NCBI GenBank assembly: GCA_037043015.1
Contig: CM073322.1
Span: forward strand, 33,191,364 to 33,255,363
Reading direction: 5' to 3'
DNA length: 64,000 bases
DNA from: Bryum argenteum
Lineage: Eukaryota > Streptophyta > Bryopsida > Bryales > Bryaceae
The notes beneath the pieces were generated by a model that worked only from the letters and a program-made list of their open reading frames with translations, was not told where the DNA came from and searched no databases. The position numbers and the translations under genes are program-made. Position 1 is the stretch's first letter. The number at the start of each line of letters is the position of its first letter. This document shows, piece by piece, positions 48,539 through 60,149 of the stretch.

Positions 48539-49312
48539 TTAAGCGCCCAAGCGTGCCCCTGGGGCAAGTTCCGAAAGTTTGGGCCATTGTAGCTCCGTCA
48601 TCGTAGGACGGAATCGGGCGAGGCTAGAGTCAAACTGGTCGAGCGAGGACCATCTACCGAGAGCAACAATCTGTAAAAAGAATTCGGTTGTGGTTGATTT
48701 GCAATTTGCATACTGCTGGTTGGGGGAGAAGGGAGAGTGCGTATTGTTGGTGCCTTGTTGGTCAGCTTCGTTGCAAACTTGCTTTCCTCGCTCAGTCTTT
48801 GCAAGCCTGATCTCTTTTGAGAGATCATTTATTAGAGCCGTTGTTGTATTTGTAGGTTGTTCCGCTCTTGTGACTTCCTCTCGACCGTTGGGCAACGAGT
48901 TGCGAAAACGACAAGATGGTTGCTGAGTGGGTTCGACAACGACAGGAGAGTTGCGGAGACGGTTTCTGCAAAAAATTGCAACATTGCCTTGTCCATGAGC
49001 AGAATTATCCACAATCGATAGTCCATGAGTGTTCACGATTCTTGGACGAAGATTATCTCCTCTTACGTCCGCTACTACTTGGTGTTGTCTTGCCGCGAAT
49101 TCCCGGTCCCAGAAGCTTTGGCTTCTTGTTTTGTAGATATATCGCAGAGCTCCTGCGGTGGTCTGATTGACGCCGAGAAGGCAAAGCTCGTGGCTTCGCC
49201 TGACTCGATCAATAAGTTTATTTGGGAATCCTGGTGGCGGGATGGAGAAGTAGAGGCGCTCAATGGCGAACGTACCCTCTGACAAGACTCCAAGTGAGAA
49301 TGAAACCACCAA
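48539..49312 (-). other. 257-codon open frame of unknown nature
   Basis: An uninterrupted minus-strand frame of 257 codons in a repeat-rich region. It reads no domain I recognise and has no signal peptide. On the plus strand the same segment starts with a TIR-like string (TTAACCCTTAAGCGCCC, 48535-48551) and is followed at about 49383 by GGTATCAG, which resembles the start of a common copia primer-binding site. It could therefore be a mobile-element leader or LTR read in antisense. Coding status is undecided. Confidence 0.3.
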
Positions 49313-50040
49313 TTCTAGTTTTCATGAAGTAGGGTTCATGAGCAATCTAGTTATTGGTGAGTCTGGTTGCTTGCATAGTAGGGTATCAGCTGGACAAGGG
49401 AAGTAAAAGGATTTTGCACCGGCACTAGATTCAGCCATCATTCGTGATGGCGTCGTGATCGCCCTTCAGTTTGCGACTCGAACTCACCATCGTCCTCCTC
49501 GCAGACAGAGCCATCGAGCTTAAGCATCTACGGTTAGGTTCAAACTTCTACGCGGGGTGACACTGCTACAAGCCGGGCACTCCACATCCGACCCATCCCC
49601 CTCCAACTACTACACGGTACGACTCCCATTTTTCTACTTGGTTTTTGCAGCCGGACCCCACTACATTGCATGTCCGATTCTGCATAGATCCTTCATAGAT
49701 GCTCCGGGCTGCCCGCCTCACCAGCCTTGGGCGTTTAAGGATTAAGGAACTATTTGAGTTCGAGATATTGATTTTCAATGTTTCTTGCAGTGTTTCTAAG
49801 TGCCTTTGTTTTCGATATAAGGTATGAACACCTATTATCTGTGAATTTAAGGGACTCACTATACTTAAAGTAGTGGAATGAGTGGCTTATTATTCTTTTG
49901 TGCTTAACAAATAGAAAGACAAGGTTCCCCTATTTTTAAAGTATTTATGAGCACTTACAATAATTACTACAAATTTAAGAAGAGATGAGTATAGGTTAAC
50001 ATATAACCAGACACTCTATTGAATGTACACATGAGGTATA
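49313..50040. other. no gene recognised
   Basis: Short frames without domains. An inverted repeat follows at 50049. Confidence 0.45.
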
Positions 50041-50048
50041 GTGAGATG

Positions 50049-50079
50049 TTGCTGCATAGTGACCTTCACTATGCAGCAA
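50049..50079. repeat. perfect 13-bp hairpin
   Basis: TTGCTGCATAGTG (50049-50061) is followed after 5 nt by its exact reverse complement (50067-50079). The context is AT-rich. Confidence 0.95.
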
Positions 50080-50344
50080 TATTAATTAATTAGTCCGAAG
50101 CCTTTTTTTTGCCACATGGACCCCCTTGAGAGGATGCCACATGCACCCACGAGTGATATTACATAATATTCACATTTTATTCCATGAGTGAGCCCCCAAC
50201 CCCAACCCTCTTGTACTTTCCATGGAAGGAAGCAGTTACAAACAATAGGGGATAAATCTCCTCCCCCAAGACTCCCCACCCGAGACCCCCGCCTCCACGA
50301 CCCCAAGACCCCCGCCTTAAGACCCCTGCTCCCAAGACCCCGCC

Positions 50345-50475
50345 CAAGACCCTGCACCAAGACTCCCCCGCCCCAAGACCCTGCACCAAGACTCCCCCGC
50401 CCCAAGACCCTGCACCAAGACTCCCCCGCCCCAAGACCCTGCACCAAGACTCCCCCGCCCCAAGACCCCCAACTG
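50345..50475. repeat. 29-bp C-rich minisatellite, four copies
   Basis: Units start at 50345, 50374, 50403 and 50432, each containing 'caagaccctgcaccaagact' and a run of C. A degenerate C-rich tract of related sequence precedes it from about 50265. Long open frames on both strands here are by-products of the repeat. Confidence 0.95.
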
Positions 50476-50743
50476 GACCCTCTTCTCCGCATTTCCAGGC
50501 GTAAAATGTGGACCACATTTCTGGAGCATAAGTGAGATTTTGGGAGATAGTGAAGGTAATCATAGGGTGATGAAATCTATATCAAAGCATGGGGTACATG
50601 TCTTTAGGTGCTTATACCTTAATTATGCTGTCAGGATAGGATTTGTAGTTTGAAAAAAATAAAAATTAAACTCCTCTGACAATTGGAAAATTTTGAACCC
50701 ACCTTTATCACTATAATCTCATAGATTAACCCCTAACTATACC

Positions 50744-51010
50744 TTAACCCCTGAGCGCCCCAACGGACTAAATTTGTCCGCCAAGAATTTGTCCGATCAA
50801 AGTCAACCCAACTTTGACTAGTATAATAAATAAATCCATACGGTTATGTTGACTCAAATTTTCAGCACACATTCATACCCTAATCATAATCCAACTTCAA
50901 CGGTTGGATCTACTTGATCCCATGTTTCTTTGCGCCACGTCATTTTTAAACAGATCAAGGTTCACCACAGCCTAATTTTGCTTGATATGGAGGGGGCGCT
51001 CAGGGGCTAA
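50744..51010. mobile_element. 267-bp MITE with 18-bp terminal inverted repeats
   Basis: Left end TTAACCCCTGAGCGCCCC (50744-50761) and right end 50993-51010 are reverse complements with a single difference. No coding capacity. If TTAA (CTAA on the right) is the target duplication and the inverted repeat starts CCCC, the ends have the form of piggyBac-type elements. The class is therefore a suggestion. Confidence 0.7.
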
Positions 51011-51039
51011 AGCTAAACCGGCTTTTTGATGTTTCGGCG

Positions 51040-52470
51040 GGCTAGTTGAAAGTGTTAAAATCAATAATTTTTCTTGAGATTTTTACTGACTATTCCCTAT
51101 ACGACAAGGTGTGTGTGTGAAACAAATTGCAAGGTCGAATTCCAATTTGGGTCGTTTGGGGTTTGTTCATCCTCTGATTTATCATATCCAGCTCACATGA
51201 AGTTGAAGTTTTTGTAGGTTGTAGAGTAATATCACGCTTCAAATGTTCTCATAATTTAGGAGACATTCTCAATCAAATTTTGAAAACTCTATGTGAATCC
51301 CCCTAAAACCGCCCAAACTGTTGTATATGCTTGTATATACTCAAAACCTGCCTTAAACCAATTAGATTGCAAAGCTTCAAAAATTCACAAAAAAAATTGA
51401 GATTTAACTTTCTTACAGTTTTTGAATTCTGTACATGTAAATAAGGTTTTAAGGCATGATCATGGATTTTCTATCTGATTATTTTTCATTTGCCAATTTT
51501 TTTTGACAAAGACTGACCTTTGTATTCAAATTTCAACATACCTCCATGTAAATAGTCAAACACTTCTTTAGGTTTTTAGCGGTCATACGAGGGTAAAAAT
51601 TGCAAAGGAACATTGAAATTGAAGACCCTTATATCAAATATTCTACCAAAATGGGTTTTTTGCCCTCATAAAACTAGTTACCCTTTTTACAACATGGAAA
51701 AAAACTCTCTCTAACTTTGAACATTATGATCTCACAATTGCTAAGGAATTTGGATATGAGACTTGCTATGGACATGCATGTACAAGTTAAGTACTAGAAG
51801 TTGCAATTACGTACCTAAAAATACGTCAATTTTTGAAAACTCTAACTTTGGATCAAAGGAGGGTAGTTTTTGCAAGTTTTGAGACTTTTGGTGGTTTGAG
51901 AGTGGTGAATTATAGGGGTTCACCCCTTACTTTCCTTGGTGTTTTTTGGGAGCTTGAAACCTCAAAACTGCAATTATCTACTTCTATGCACTCCCGGGGG
52001 TGTGAATAGCTTTGTTTCCTTTTTTAAACTTCCAACTGTAAGATCTTCTACCTAAGACTATTTTAAGTTGTTGTTACAAAATTTGACGGTTGGATGTTTA
52101 CCGTTTGAGAGATCGTAACATCCAAAGTTTGTCTCCCAAGTTTTTTTGGGCATTGCAAAGATTGGTTTTGAAAATTCTGGAGGCTGCCCTTCTAAAATTG
52201 GTAAGCTTTTTGACTTGGATCACTTTGAAATTTGAGTAGTGATTTAGTAATAAAAATATTTCCACAAAAAAATTCAAGAAATTTACTTTTTTAAGCTGCC
52301 CTTTTTAAACTTGAAACCTAAAATTTCTAGATGAAGGTTTTAAAATTGGAATTTGACTTTGCAAATTTTACCACATACACTTTGCAGTATCAGGAGCACC
52401 GAGTAAAAATCTTAGGCAAAATATTACTCTTGACTACTTCATCTAGGCTACCCGAAAGTGCAAAAACCCG
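51040..52470 (+). repeat. dispersed AT-rich repeat R1, copy 2 (longest)
   Basis: Its right part (about 52140-52460) matches 1-330 of the window. Its left and middle part (about 51290-51800) matches, in reverse complement, 60150-60790. No open frame is conserved, so it appears non-coding. Confidence 0.75.
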
Positions 52471-53027
52471 TTTTGGGCTTTAAGGAAGGTTAGGGTTAAA
52501 CGTAACATTTCTCTCTCTCTATATATATATAGTACATGGTAACACATTGACATTTAATTATATATATGCACTTGTTGATGGGTAGACACAAAACATATAA
52601 GTATTGTTGAACTTGGTTTAGGCTAGGTACAAGTTTTATCATGACAAGAAGCCCCCTTCTATATAATGTATTCTCCATTTTATGTAATAGGAGTAGATTT
52701 CATTGACAGCTTGCCAACGATGATTCATGTTCATAAGGACTTTCCACAATCTTTTTTTGATTTGTTCCTTAGGGTCTTCGGTAGTAATATTTATAATGTT
52801 TTGTCCTATACATGAATCTTTGATAGCAACATTCATGATGTTTTCGATAGAAGATAGAGAGGTTTGGTTTACACTACAAAAGAGAAGTTCATTGGTGAGT
52901 CAAGAATTTTTTATTTCAACCAATCACATTCCAAGAGCCTCAATTTCAACCAATCACATTTGAGTATACTCCTTAGTTTCTTGACTGCTGGACTTCTACC
53001 CTGTAGTGTAAATCAGCCAAGGCACCA
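52471..53027. other. no gene recognised
   Basis: AT-rich; a short CT/TA microsatellite lies at about 52508-52532. Confidence 0.5.
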
Positions 53028-53390
53028 CAAGCCTTGGCTTGGTGGTTGGGGCTCATGGCCCCCATTGAGGAGGTCGTGGGTTCCATTCCCCATGCCGGCG
53101 TGGTGCTCACCACTATAGTCCACCCAACTATTGTGGGGGGTTCTTGAACCTTGTTGTATGGGTACCTCAAAGTCCTTTGGGGGGATACTATGTCAAGTAT
53201 CCTCAAGGCACTAGTAACTAGGCTAGAAACTAGCGTAGTTATAGTGTCCACCCTCGAGAGGGGGAAGTAGTATTGTTCCAATTTCCCCTTGTCCGGTGGC
53301 CATCGGGATATTAGCATTACGAACGGACACTTCATTCACGCCGGCCCCTTAGGTAGGGACCGGAGTTTCTATCTATCTATCTATCTAAAT
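53028..53390 (+). mobile_element. tRNA-derived SINE sharing the LINE 3' end
   Basis: The head has an A-box-like TGGCTTGGTGG (53035-53045) and a B-box-like GGTTCCATTCC (53079-53089), 33 nt apart, the layout of a Pol III tRNA promoter. The last ~170 bp resemble the end of the LINE at 32590-32757, and both end in (TCTA)n. This is the pattern of a SINE that borrows a LINE's 3' end for mobilisation. Confidence 0.75.
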
Positions 53391-53572
53391 CAGCCCTAAT
53401 ATCCATGATGTTTTATCCCGTGCATGAAGAGGAACTCACTAAAGTAAGTATGGTATGGCAAGTATGGTATTCTTCAGATGCAACATCCTTGGTACTTTCA
53501 AGAGTCTCTTATCCTGCATAGAACATTCTAAATTGAGTTCTGTAGGAACTGATAATCCTGAATGCTTAAAAT

Positions 53573-53662
53573 ACTGGTAAAAACCAAGATGACCTTTGAC
53601 TACCTCGAGTTCTAAACACTGGCAAAAACCAAGATGACTTTTGACTACCTCGAGTTCTGAAG
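53573..53662. repeat. 45-bp tandem duplication
   Basis: Two copies of a 45-bp unit starting at 53573 and 53618, each containing 'aaaaaccaagatgac' and 'ctacctcgagttct', with few differences. Confidence 0.9.
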
Positions 53663-54386
53663 ATCAGACCAACTTAAATGTATAAGTACATTTTCACGAG
53701 AGTACTTGCAGTTTCATAATTTGAAAGTACATTCTCATGTGAGTATCCGTATTTCCGTCAACTTGATAAGATCTCTGTATCATTCAATTTGCCTGGAGAA
53801 ACGTACCTCCAGTACTAACAGCGCGACACTTTGCATTGAAATGACCCATTGCACACGTTAAGACAAGTCAGGTCCCCACATGTTATTTCATTCCGCTATC
53901 TTCAAAGAAAAGTTTAGGTTCGTCAAATGCCAAGCTTAGTGGTACTAGTTTTATTTCCATAAACAACACCTGACTGTACTTTTATGGAAAAAAACAAACA
54001 AGAACAAACAATGTCTCCACAAAGACCAGGTTTTAACGTAAATTGAAGCAGGTACACTCCATATCAAAATTGCTTCAGTTCCAAAACCTTGAACAGTGAG
54101 CCATGGAATTCAGAATCGTCACAAAATTAACGCCAATTGGCGTTCTCCAGTACTTTCGATGGTTGTTATGATTCAGTTAAAAGTTACTGTATCGACCCTT
54201 AGTAGGGCTTTACTATGGCACAAAACATCTACTTGCTAGAATCTCAGATTGATAAGCTACTCAGTTTCGGCAGTAAGACCTAGTAATGCTAGTAAGTAGC
54301 GAGGCTCCTTCGACCTCCAAGATCCACGTATTGTGTCCAATGCCGTTAATTGTTCACAACCGATGCCCATAGCATGATCGTGCTCA
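53663..54386. other. 3' flank of the PFC1-like gene, no gene seen
   Basis: No open frame of note. The part near 54250-54386 is likely the 3' untranslated region of the minus-strand gene. Confidence 0.5.
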
Positions 54387-56816
54387 TCACGTGGTCGTTT
54401 GCTTTGACAAGGCATTGTGAAGTGCCACGAACTGGTCCAGCGTAAGCTCATCTGGCCTCGCCTGCAACCACAGCACCACGTTCAGTGCAGAAAGAGAGCA
54501 AAATGCTGCTTTGTCACAAAGACTCGATCCCTGGAGACGGCGTGCAAATTCTACTAAACATCGGCAAGTAAATGGTTGCATATGCGATGGATACAATGAA
54601 AGCAGTTCTACGTACAGTTTCCAAGAGTCCTATGGACGTCAAGGCAGCTTGGGTCGTTGCAGGAGTGTGAAGATGCTGTAGCGACTTCCGCAGCATCTTG
54701 CGCTTCCCATTGAATGCTGAGTTGACCTATCATTGAAAGAAAAAGTAGGGGACATTAAGAATCACTCGTTATTGCCAGCTGTAGTTGATCAACTAACTAG
54801 CTGTAGCCTGGTTTATACAGCAGATTTCCTACATTTGAAAGGCATTATGTAAACCCTGCTTAGTAACTCATTTAGACCGCTACACTCTACAAACCATCCT
54901 GGGAGCCAGCTGAGGTAATATAGCTTCAAGTTACGGAAGAAGTTAAAACATAGGCACTCACAAGAGTGAAGAAGGATTTAGTTGATGAAACGCATGGATA
55001 CTCCGAGGCTTGCTTCAAGGCAAACGAAACCACGCCTGCATCTACCTGGCAGGAACATCAAAAAAATAATATCGTGGTGAGGTAAATACGGGAGGTTGCA
55101 AAGCAAATCGCAAACAAACACGAGATCCTATGTGCTGCATCAATTGTAAGCTGATCTCACATCAAGTTTGAGCCTCAGAGTTCTTATCAAGCAGTAAAGT
55201 CTGATAATCCAACGAAATAATTACAACATCAGCACTTACATTTGGTATTGGGAAAAAGTTGTCACGCTCTACCCTGAATTTGTACTCCGGAACTGGATAA
55301 AGACATCAACATCATGTAAGTGACCAAGGATATGCACCACCATGTTCGAACTTTACGGCAGCTTCATACTAAGTAATACTCAAGTCGCTGAAGTCACATA
55401 ACACTTTCCCAAGACATAGAGCTCTTTTCTTCATATCACATAACCAAACTAACAGTGCTCCTGATACTAATATGCATTCCAGTCAGATGTACACAAGACA
55501 GGTAGTACAGATTGTGCCAACCTGAAAAGTAGTTGATCAGAATGCTAATAGGTCTATACTCATCACAATCAGGAGAGGCGTCCACAAACCGAATCGCAGC
55601 TTCATCCTGAAATATTATCAAGTAATGAAACCACATCGTAAATTGTGTTATCGTTTTACCAACCTCACAAGTATTGAGCTTCAAATCTAACTAAGTCGAT
55701 AGCTGACATCCATTTCCGTTCAATCAGAAATGATTAGTTCAAGGCATCCAATTTCAAGCCATTAATTTTGAGGTAAAATGAAACCAGCAAGAGCAACGTA
55801 CCTGGAGGAGAAGAATGATATGTGAGAACGTGCTTCCAAGGGGAAGAAGCTGTTTCACGACTTGGGTGGTGATGTTGAAGGGCAGGTTAGCTATAACCTG
55901 CAGGAAGAACCATTCGTTCAAGTTTGCCTTACTTCTTCAAAGTTTAAGAATGTACGATTCTGGACTTCGAAATACCTTAGCTCGACGAGGAGGTTCTGAT
56001 AGGCCAAAGCGATTTTCCAAGGCTTTTTGCATGTACAAGGCCGCTGGCCACTTCACAAAGTCCTCCTTAATAATCTGTCCTCAACAAAACGATAGTGATG
56101 AAATTGATGAATCGTACAGGCATGCCTAGAAGAAGTCAAGTACTTGCTGTGCACATACCTCAACTTGACCAGTGTGACCAAATCGTTCCTCGATCAAAAC
56201 TGCCATGTCAGGATCCTGCTTGACGTGAAGTAGATACATGACACATTAATTACAGAACCTTCACCATAGATCTCAAAAACATAAGTCAGACATGAAACCT
56301 CCAAGCTGATAACATTATGAAATGGCGATTAGAACAATGGAAGTGGAGACTTAGAGCACCTTTTCCACAGCAATGACATTGGCACCGGCCTGTACAAGAG
56401 CATGGGTCAAAGAGCCCGTTCCTGGACCTATTTCCAGCACGAGTTCGCCCGGTTGAATTCCCGCAGCTTCAACCATATCAATATTTACTTGTTCATTCAC
56501 CATGTAATGCTGCCAATGACAAAACACAACCAGATTAGCATATACATCTAATCATGAGGAAACGAAATGTTGAATAACAAATGAACTCTCTCCGCGGTCT
56601 TGGGCAAAGAATGCACGATAGACTTACTTGCCCAAGCCATTTCTTAGGGCGGTGATTTTGAGATTTGAGGGCTTTCAAAGTGGTACGAACGGCGTCTCCT
56701 TTGCTTTGCACCGCGCACGTAATTCGCAAGCTGTTGGAGTCACGACATTTCCTGCTGGTGACGACGCCTGCAGTAACAAAATTTGTGGGACTGCAAATTC
56801 CTATACTCAGCGCCAT
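54387..56816 (-). CDS. PFC1: chloroplast rRNA dimethyladenosine transferase
   Basis: Ten exons on the minus strand rebuild in frame to 332 residues: 56816-56628, 56509-56360, 56215-56159, 56074-55976, 55897-55802, 55606-55522, 55292-55240, 55045-54962, 54726-54616, 54461-54387. The KsgA/Dim1 family dimethylates two adjacent adenines near the 3' end of small-subunit rRNA; PFC1 does this for plastid 16S rRNA and matters for chloroplast development in the cold. Residues 1-45 look like a transit peptide. Motifs: PKKWLGQHYMVNEQV, then the SAM site LVLEIGPGTGSL (about 86-97), IAVEKDPDM, and the catalytic IANLPFNIT (about 167-175). LVNSAFNGKRKMLRKSL and the end RPDELTLDQFVALHNAL also fit. Length is near the Arabidopsis protein. 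It is head-to-head with RPS9. Confidence 0.93.
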
Positions 56817-57333
56817 GGCTTGCGTTTTTACTTCAACGCCACCTTCATCTTAAGCCCAATTCCCAGTAAAATTGATCCTCCAACTTCGCGGTTCGCTAAA
56901 AGCTGGGGTTGCTTTCTCCAAATCAAAAAAACTAAGCACAATCTCTCCCTCAGGAGACTTCAACCCGAAAAGAGACTCTGATGTTTTGTATGGAAATTGC
57001 GCAGAGACCAAGAGACGAGGCGGAATTCACTAAACCTTCACAGAACCTCAGAGCGAGTTTTGAGTGAACCCAATCTCAGTAGACCTCTTTAATGTCACAT
57101 CCTTTAATATCACTATACTGAGATGGTTTGCGATGAGAAACTATTTCATCCATTAATGAAACAACGAGCGAGGAAGAACTTGGAGCTTGAGTTCGTGCTG
57201 CTCCGCTGCTGTGCGAAATTGTGGACATTCGGGGGTCGAAGTGGAGGTGCGGTAATGGTTGCAATCTTCATCGCAGCTGCCGCAGCATCCTGGAGGACCG
57301 CATCAAGGATTCGGCGTTGATCGATTTATCGTA
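56817..57333. promoter_or_regulatory. shared upstream region of PFC1 and RPS9
   Basis: 517 bp between divergent start codons of two organelle-translation genes. No shared motif was identified by eye. Confidence 0.55.
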
Positions 57334-59154
57334 ATGGCTGCCCTTGGCAAGCTACGCAGCCTTCTCCGACTTCCGCTTCGCCACAATTCACCCTCCGTCT
57401 GGGATAGGTCATCGATTCTCCCCATCTTCCACCAAAACAAGTCGACTTTCAGAGCTTTCTCGGGAGGTACATGCATCGCCCTCTCAATCACTCTGTTCAT
57501 GAATGTTGAAAATTTAGGGTTTAGGGTTTAGGCTGCAATGCCTTCGGCGAGCTGAGATCGGCTCGATGCATCATCACTCATTTGCGATTTTGAAAGATCT
57601 AGGGTGTAGGGTTTTGTGCTCGGATTAAGATTTGAGGCCAGGACTTTAGTATTATTGCTGGTGTAAGGTCGATAATACTCTGGGATACTATAATCTAGAC
57701 AGGCACCATTGAAACGGGTGTATGATATCAAAAGATCCTTTTCAAGAACTTCGAGGAGGGCAGTCACCGCTTATTTGTATGAAGAATGGGGTATTTGTAT
57801 GAAGCATCCATTTGCGATTTTGGAGATTCAGGGTTTAGGGTTTTGTGTTCAGATAGAAATTAGGGCTTATCAATAGAACCAGGACTTGAATATCATCGCT
57901 GGCTTATGATCGATGATACTCTGGGAGAATACAATTTAGTTAGCTCCGTTAGAATGGGTGTAACATATTAGAGAATCCTGTTAAAAAACCTCGGGGCTGG
58001 GTCAGTCATCGCTTATTTGTATTATGAATGTGGTGGCAGATGGAGAAAGAGAGCCCCCTCCCGCTCCAGGCACGTTCGGCTATCTATTAGCACAGTCAGG
58101 GTTAACGGAGGATGCGCTAGACAGCTTGATAGCGTTGAAGGATTTTACGGGCATAGAGGGCTTGCCACCGCTGGAGCTGATCGAAGAGATGGACCCCGAG
58201 GGGGAGAAGAAAGCCATGCGGAGAGAGATTGAACGACGCAAGCAGGAAGAGATTGACAAAACGCGAGTGAAGACGGTGGACGAGTTCGGACGAGCCTACG
58301 CCACGGGGAAGAGGAAGGAAAGCATCGCCAGAGTGTGGCTTTCGCAAGGACAAGGGAAGTTTCTCATCAATGGAAAAGCATTTGATCACTACTTCCCCGA
58401 CATTGCCAATCGTGTCCACATGCTGGAGCCCTTCGTCCAGACCAACACCGTTGGCGCTTTCGATGTGCGCTCTACTGTCAAAGGAGGCGGCACCACAGGT
58501 TGGACTCTCACAGATTTTCGCAGATACCCCCACATTCATACCTGTCCCAGTTTTCGGCGCTGTAGGTAACTGAGCATCCTCGGCGTGTATCGAGGCATGT
58601 CACGATAGATATAAAGGCAATCTGGATCCACTACTAACGCTATCAATGGGTCGTATATCAAGTTATGTTAGTCTCAGGCCGTGTCCAAGTCTTTGAAGAC
58701 CTTGCAGTACCCAGGTCATGATGGTTTCCATTCTTCTAGCTGGTCGTGGAGTGACTGCTGTGGAGATTACATGATCACGCTATAGAGTTTAACCGGGTCC
58801 ATTTCTGTTGTGACTGACTTATTCTATTTGGATACAGGTCAATCAGGTGCTATTCGACATGGAATCAGTAAAGCGCTGCAACTTTATGAACCCAGTCTTC
58901 GACCGCTTCTGAAGACAGGTGCATGACGAATCTATTCTTTCTTTTCTTCTGTTATAAATGCTTTTCTGTTTGTGATTTTTAGAGAGTATTATAGAGGATG
59001 TCTGTAGGACCTGAAGGGGTGTCTTATAAGCATGAAAGTAACAATATGGCTGGCTGCAACAGCTGGTATGTTGACGAGGGATGCGAGAGTAGTGGAGCGG
59101 AAGAAACCTGGAAAGGCGAAGGCTCGAAAGAGTTACCAGTGGGTCAAGAGATAG
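57334..59154 (+). CDS. RPS9: mitochondrial-type ribosomal protein uS9
   Basis: Four exons, 57334-57466, 58040-58498, 58838-58918 and 59063-59154, give 254 residues in frame. All introns are in phase 1. uS9 sits in the head of the small ribosomal subunit, and its C-terminal tail reaches the P-site tRNA. Exon 1 encodes an Arg/Leu/Ser-rich, acid-free start ([19 protein letters not shown]) typical of a mitochondrial presequence. The S9 domain starts near residue 120 with [18 protein letters not shown]. It continues with [19 protein letters not shown] across the exon 2/3 junction and ends [17 protein letters not shown], the conserved basic tail. The domain between exon 1 and S9 (about 45-115) is acidic and specific to plant mitochondrial forms. 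The exon 2 acceptor at 58039 was chosen because it keeps the frame; another acceptor cannot be excluded. Confidence 0.9.
57513..57532 (+). promoter_or_regulatory. telomere-like TTTAGGG repeats in RPS9 intron 1
   Basis: About 2.5 TTTAGGG units lie at 57513-57532, and a further GGGTTTAGGGTTTTG at about 57830. In plants, telo-boxes (AAACCCTA) near the 5' end are common in genes for ribosomal proteins. Here they lie within intron 1 and may act as such. Confidence 0.6.
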
Positions 59155-59543
59155 TCCTGCAAAAACAACACTATTTTTATGATTGCCTCAAGGATCAATC
59201 CTGCCTATCGATCTGCATTCTGCTCCTGATCATGTGCTGTGCATCAAGGCAGCTTCGCTTTATCTCTCCATTAGAAAGGAGCACATTGTAGAGTATTCCG
59301 AAGTGAGGATTGTATCCGAGGAGATCGTTTTAGGCTTGTTTTTAGGCACTTTTGACTGCTACCTTACATTCTGAAGGATAAATCTGAGAGTTTAAGTCGA
59401 TGACCCATTCTAGTTACAACAACGGTATTATGTAATCTCTGCAGTTGCATGCTGTCAACCATATCAAGGATCATTCTGGTCACCAGGAATACTTGACAAC
59501 CATATCAAGGATCGTTGCTTGTAGCATGTGTTGCTTATGGCCA
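59155..59543. other. 3' flank of RPS9, no further gene
   Basis: Short frames continue past the stop but show no domain. It is likely 3' untranslated sequence and spacer. Confidence 0.5.
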
Positions 59544-59660
59544 AGCTCAAGTGTTTCCACTAGTATTGCCTAGCTCAAGTGTTTCCACTAGTATTGCCTA
59601 GCTCAAGTGTTTCCACTAGTATTGCCTAGCTCAAGTGTTTCCACTAGTATTGCCTGGCTC
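59544..59660. repeat. 28-bp minisatellite, four copies
   Basis: Units begin at 59544, 59572, 59600 and 59628. They contain 'ctcaagtgtttccactagta' and are essentially identical, so recent. Confidence 0.95.
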
Positions 59661-60149
59661 AAGGAAAGGTTCATTTGTGCACCTTAAGGATCAACTGAAA
59701 CCTTATGAAGACTATACTACATGCCAAAGAATAAACAGGAATCCATACCAATAAGCTCAAAAACCTTCAACATTTTTGGTTTCATGGATATCGTAGCAGA
59801 AGCAATAGCAATTGAGTACATATAGAATTTTCAAAGTTAGTGAAGTATCTCCCTTACGAGGAGATTGCGTTTGCACTCGAGTATGATCCAAATTGAATAT
59901 TCTACAGCAGGTTGCAAACACATGTAAATCTGCTACAATGTCAACATGAATTTCCACTATTATTTTGAAAGATCCATAAAAGGTATACACAGTTTACCAA
60001 CAAGTAATCCCATCTATTGTTTGAGTTGATCCAGACATTGTTCTTGAGATATTTGAGCTCATATCTGTTGCACAATCTGAATCATCACCTCTTCATATCT
60101 TAACGTGAGCAAGCTCAAATAATGGCTCAATTTTTAGCATGAGAAATTT

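Noticed and set aside
50082-50563. Overlapping frames of 115-144 codons on both strands
   Set aside because: They are translations of the 29-bp minisatellite and its degenerate border.
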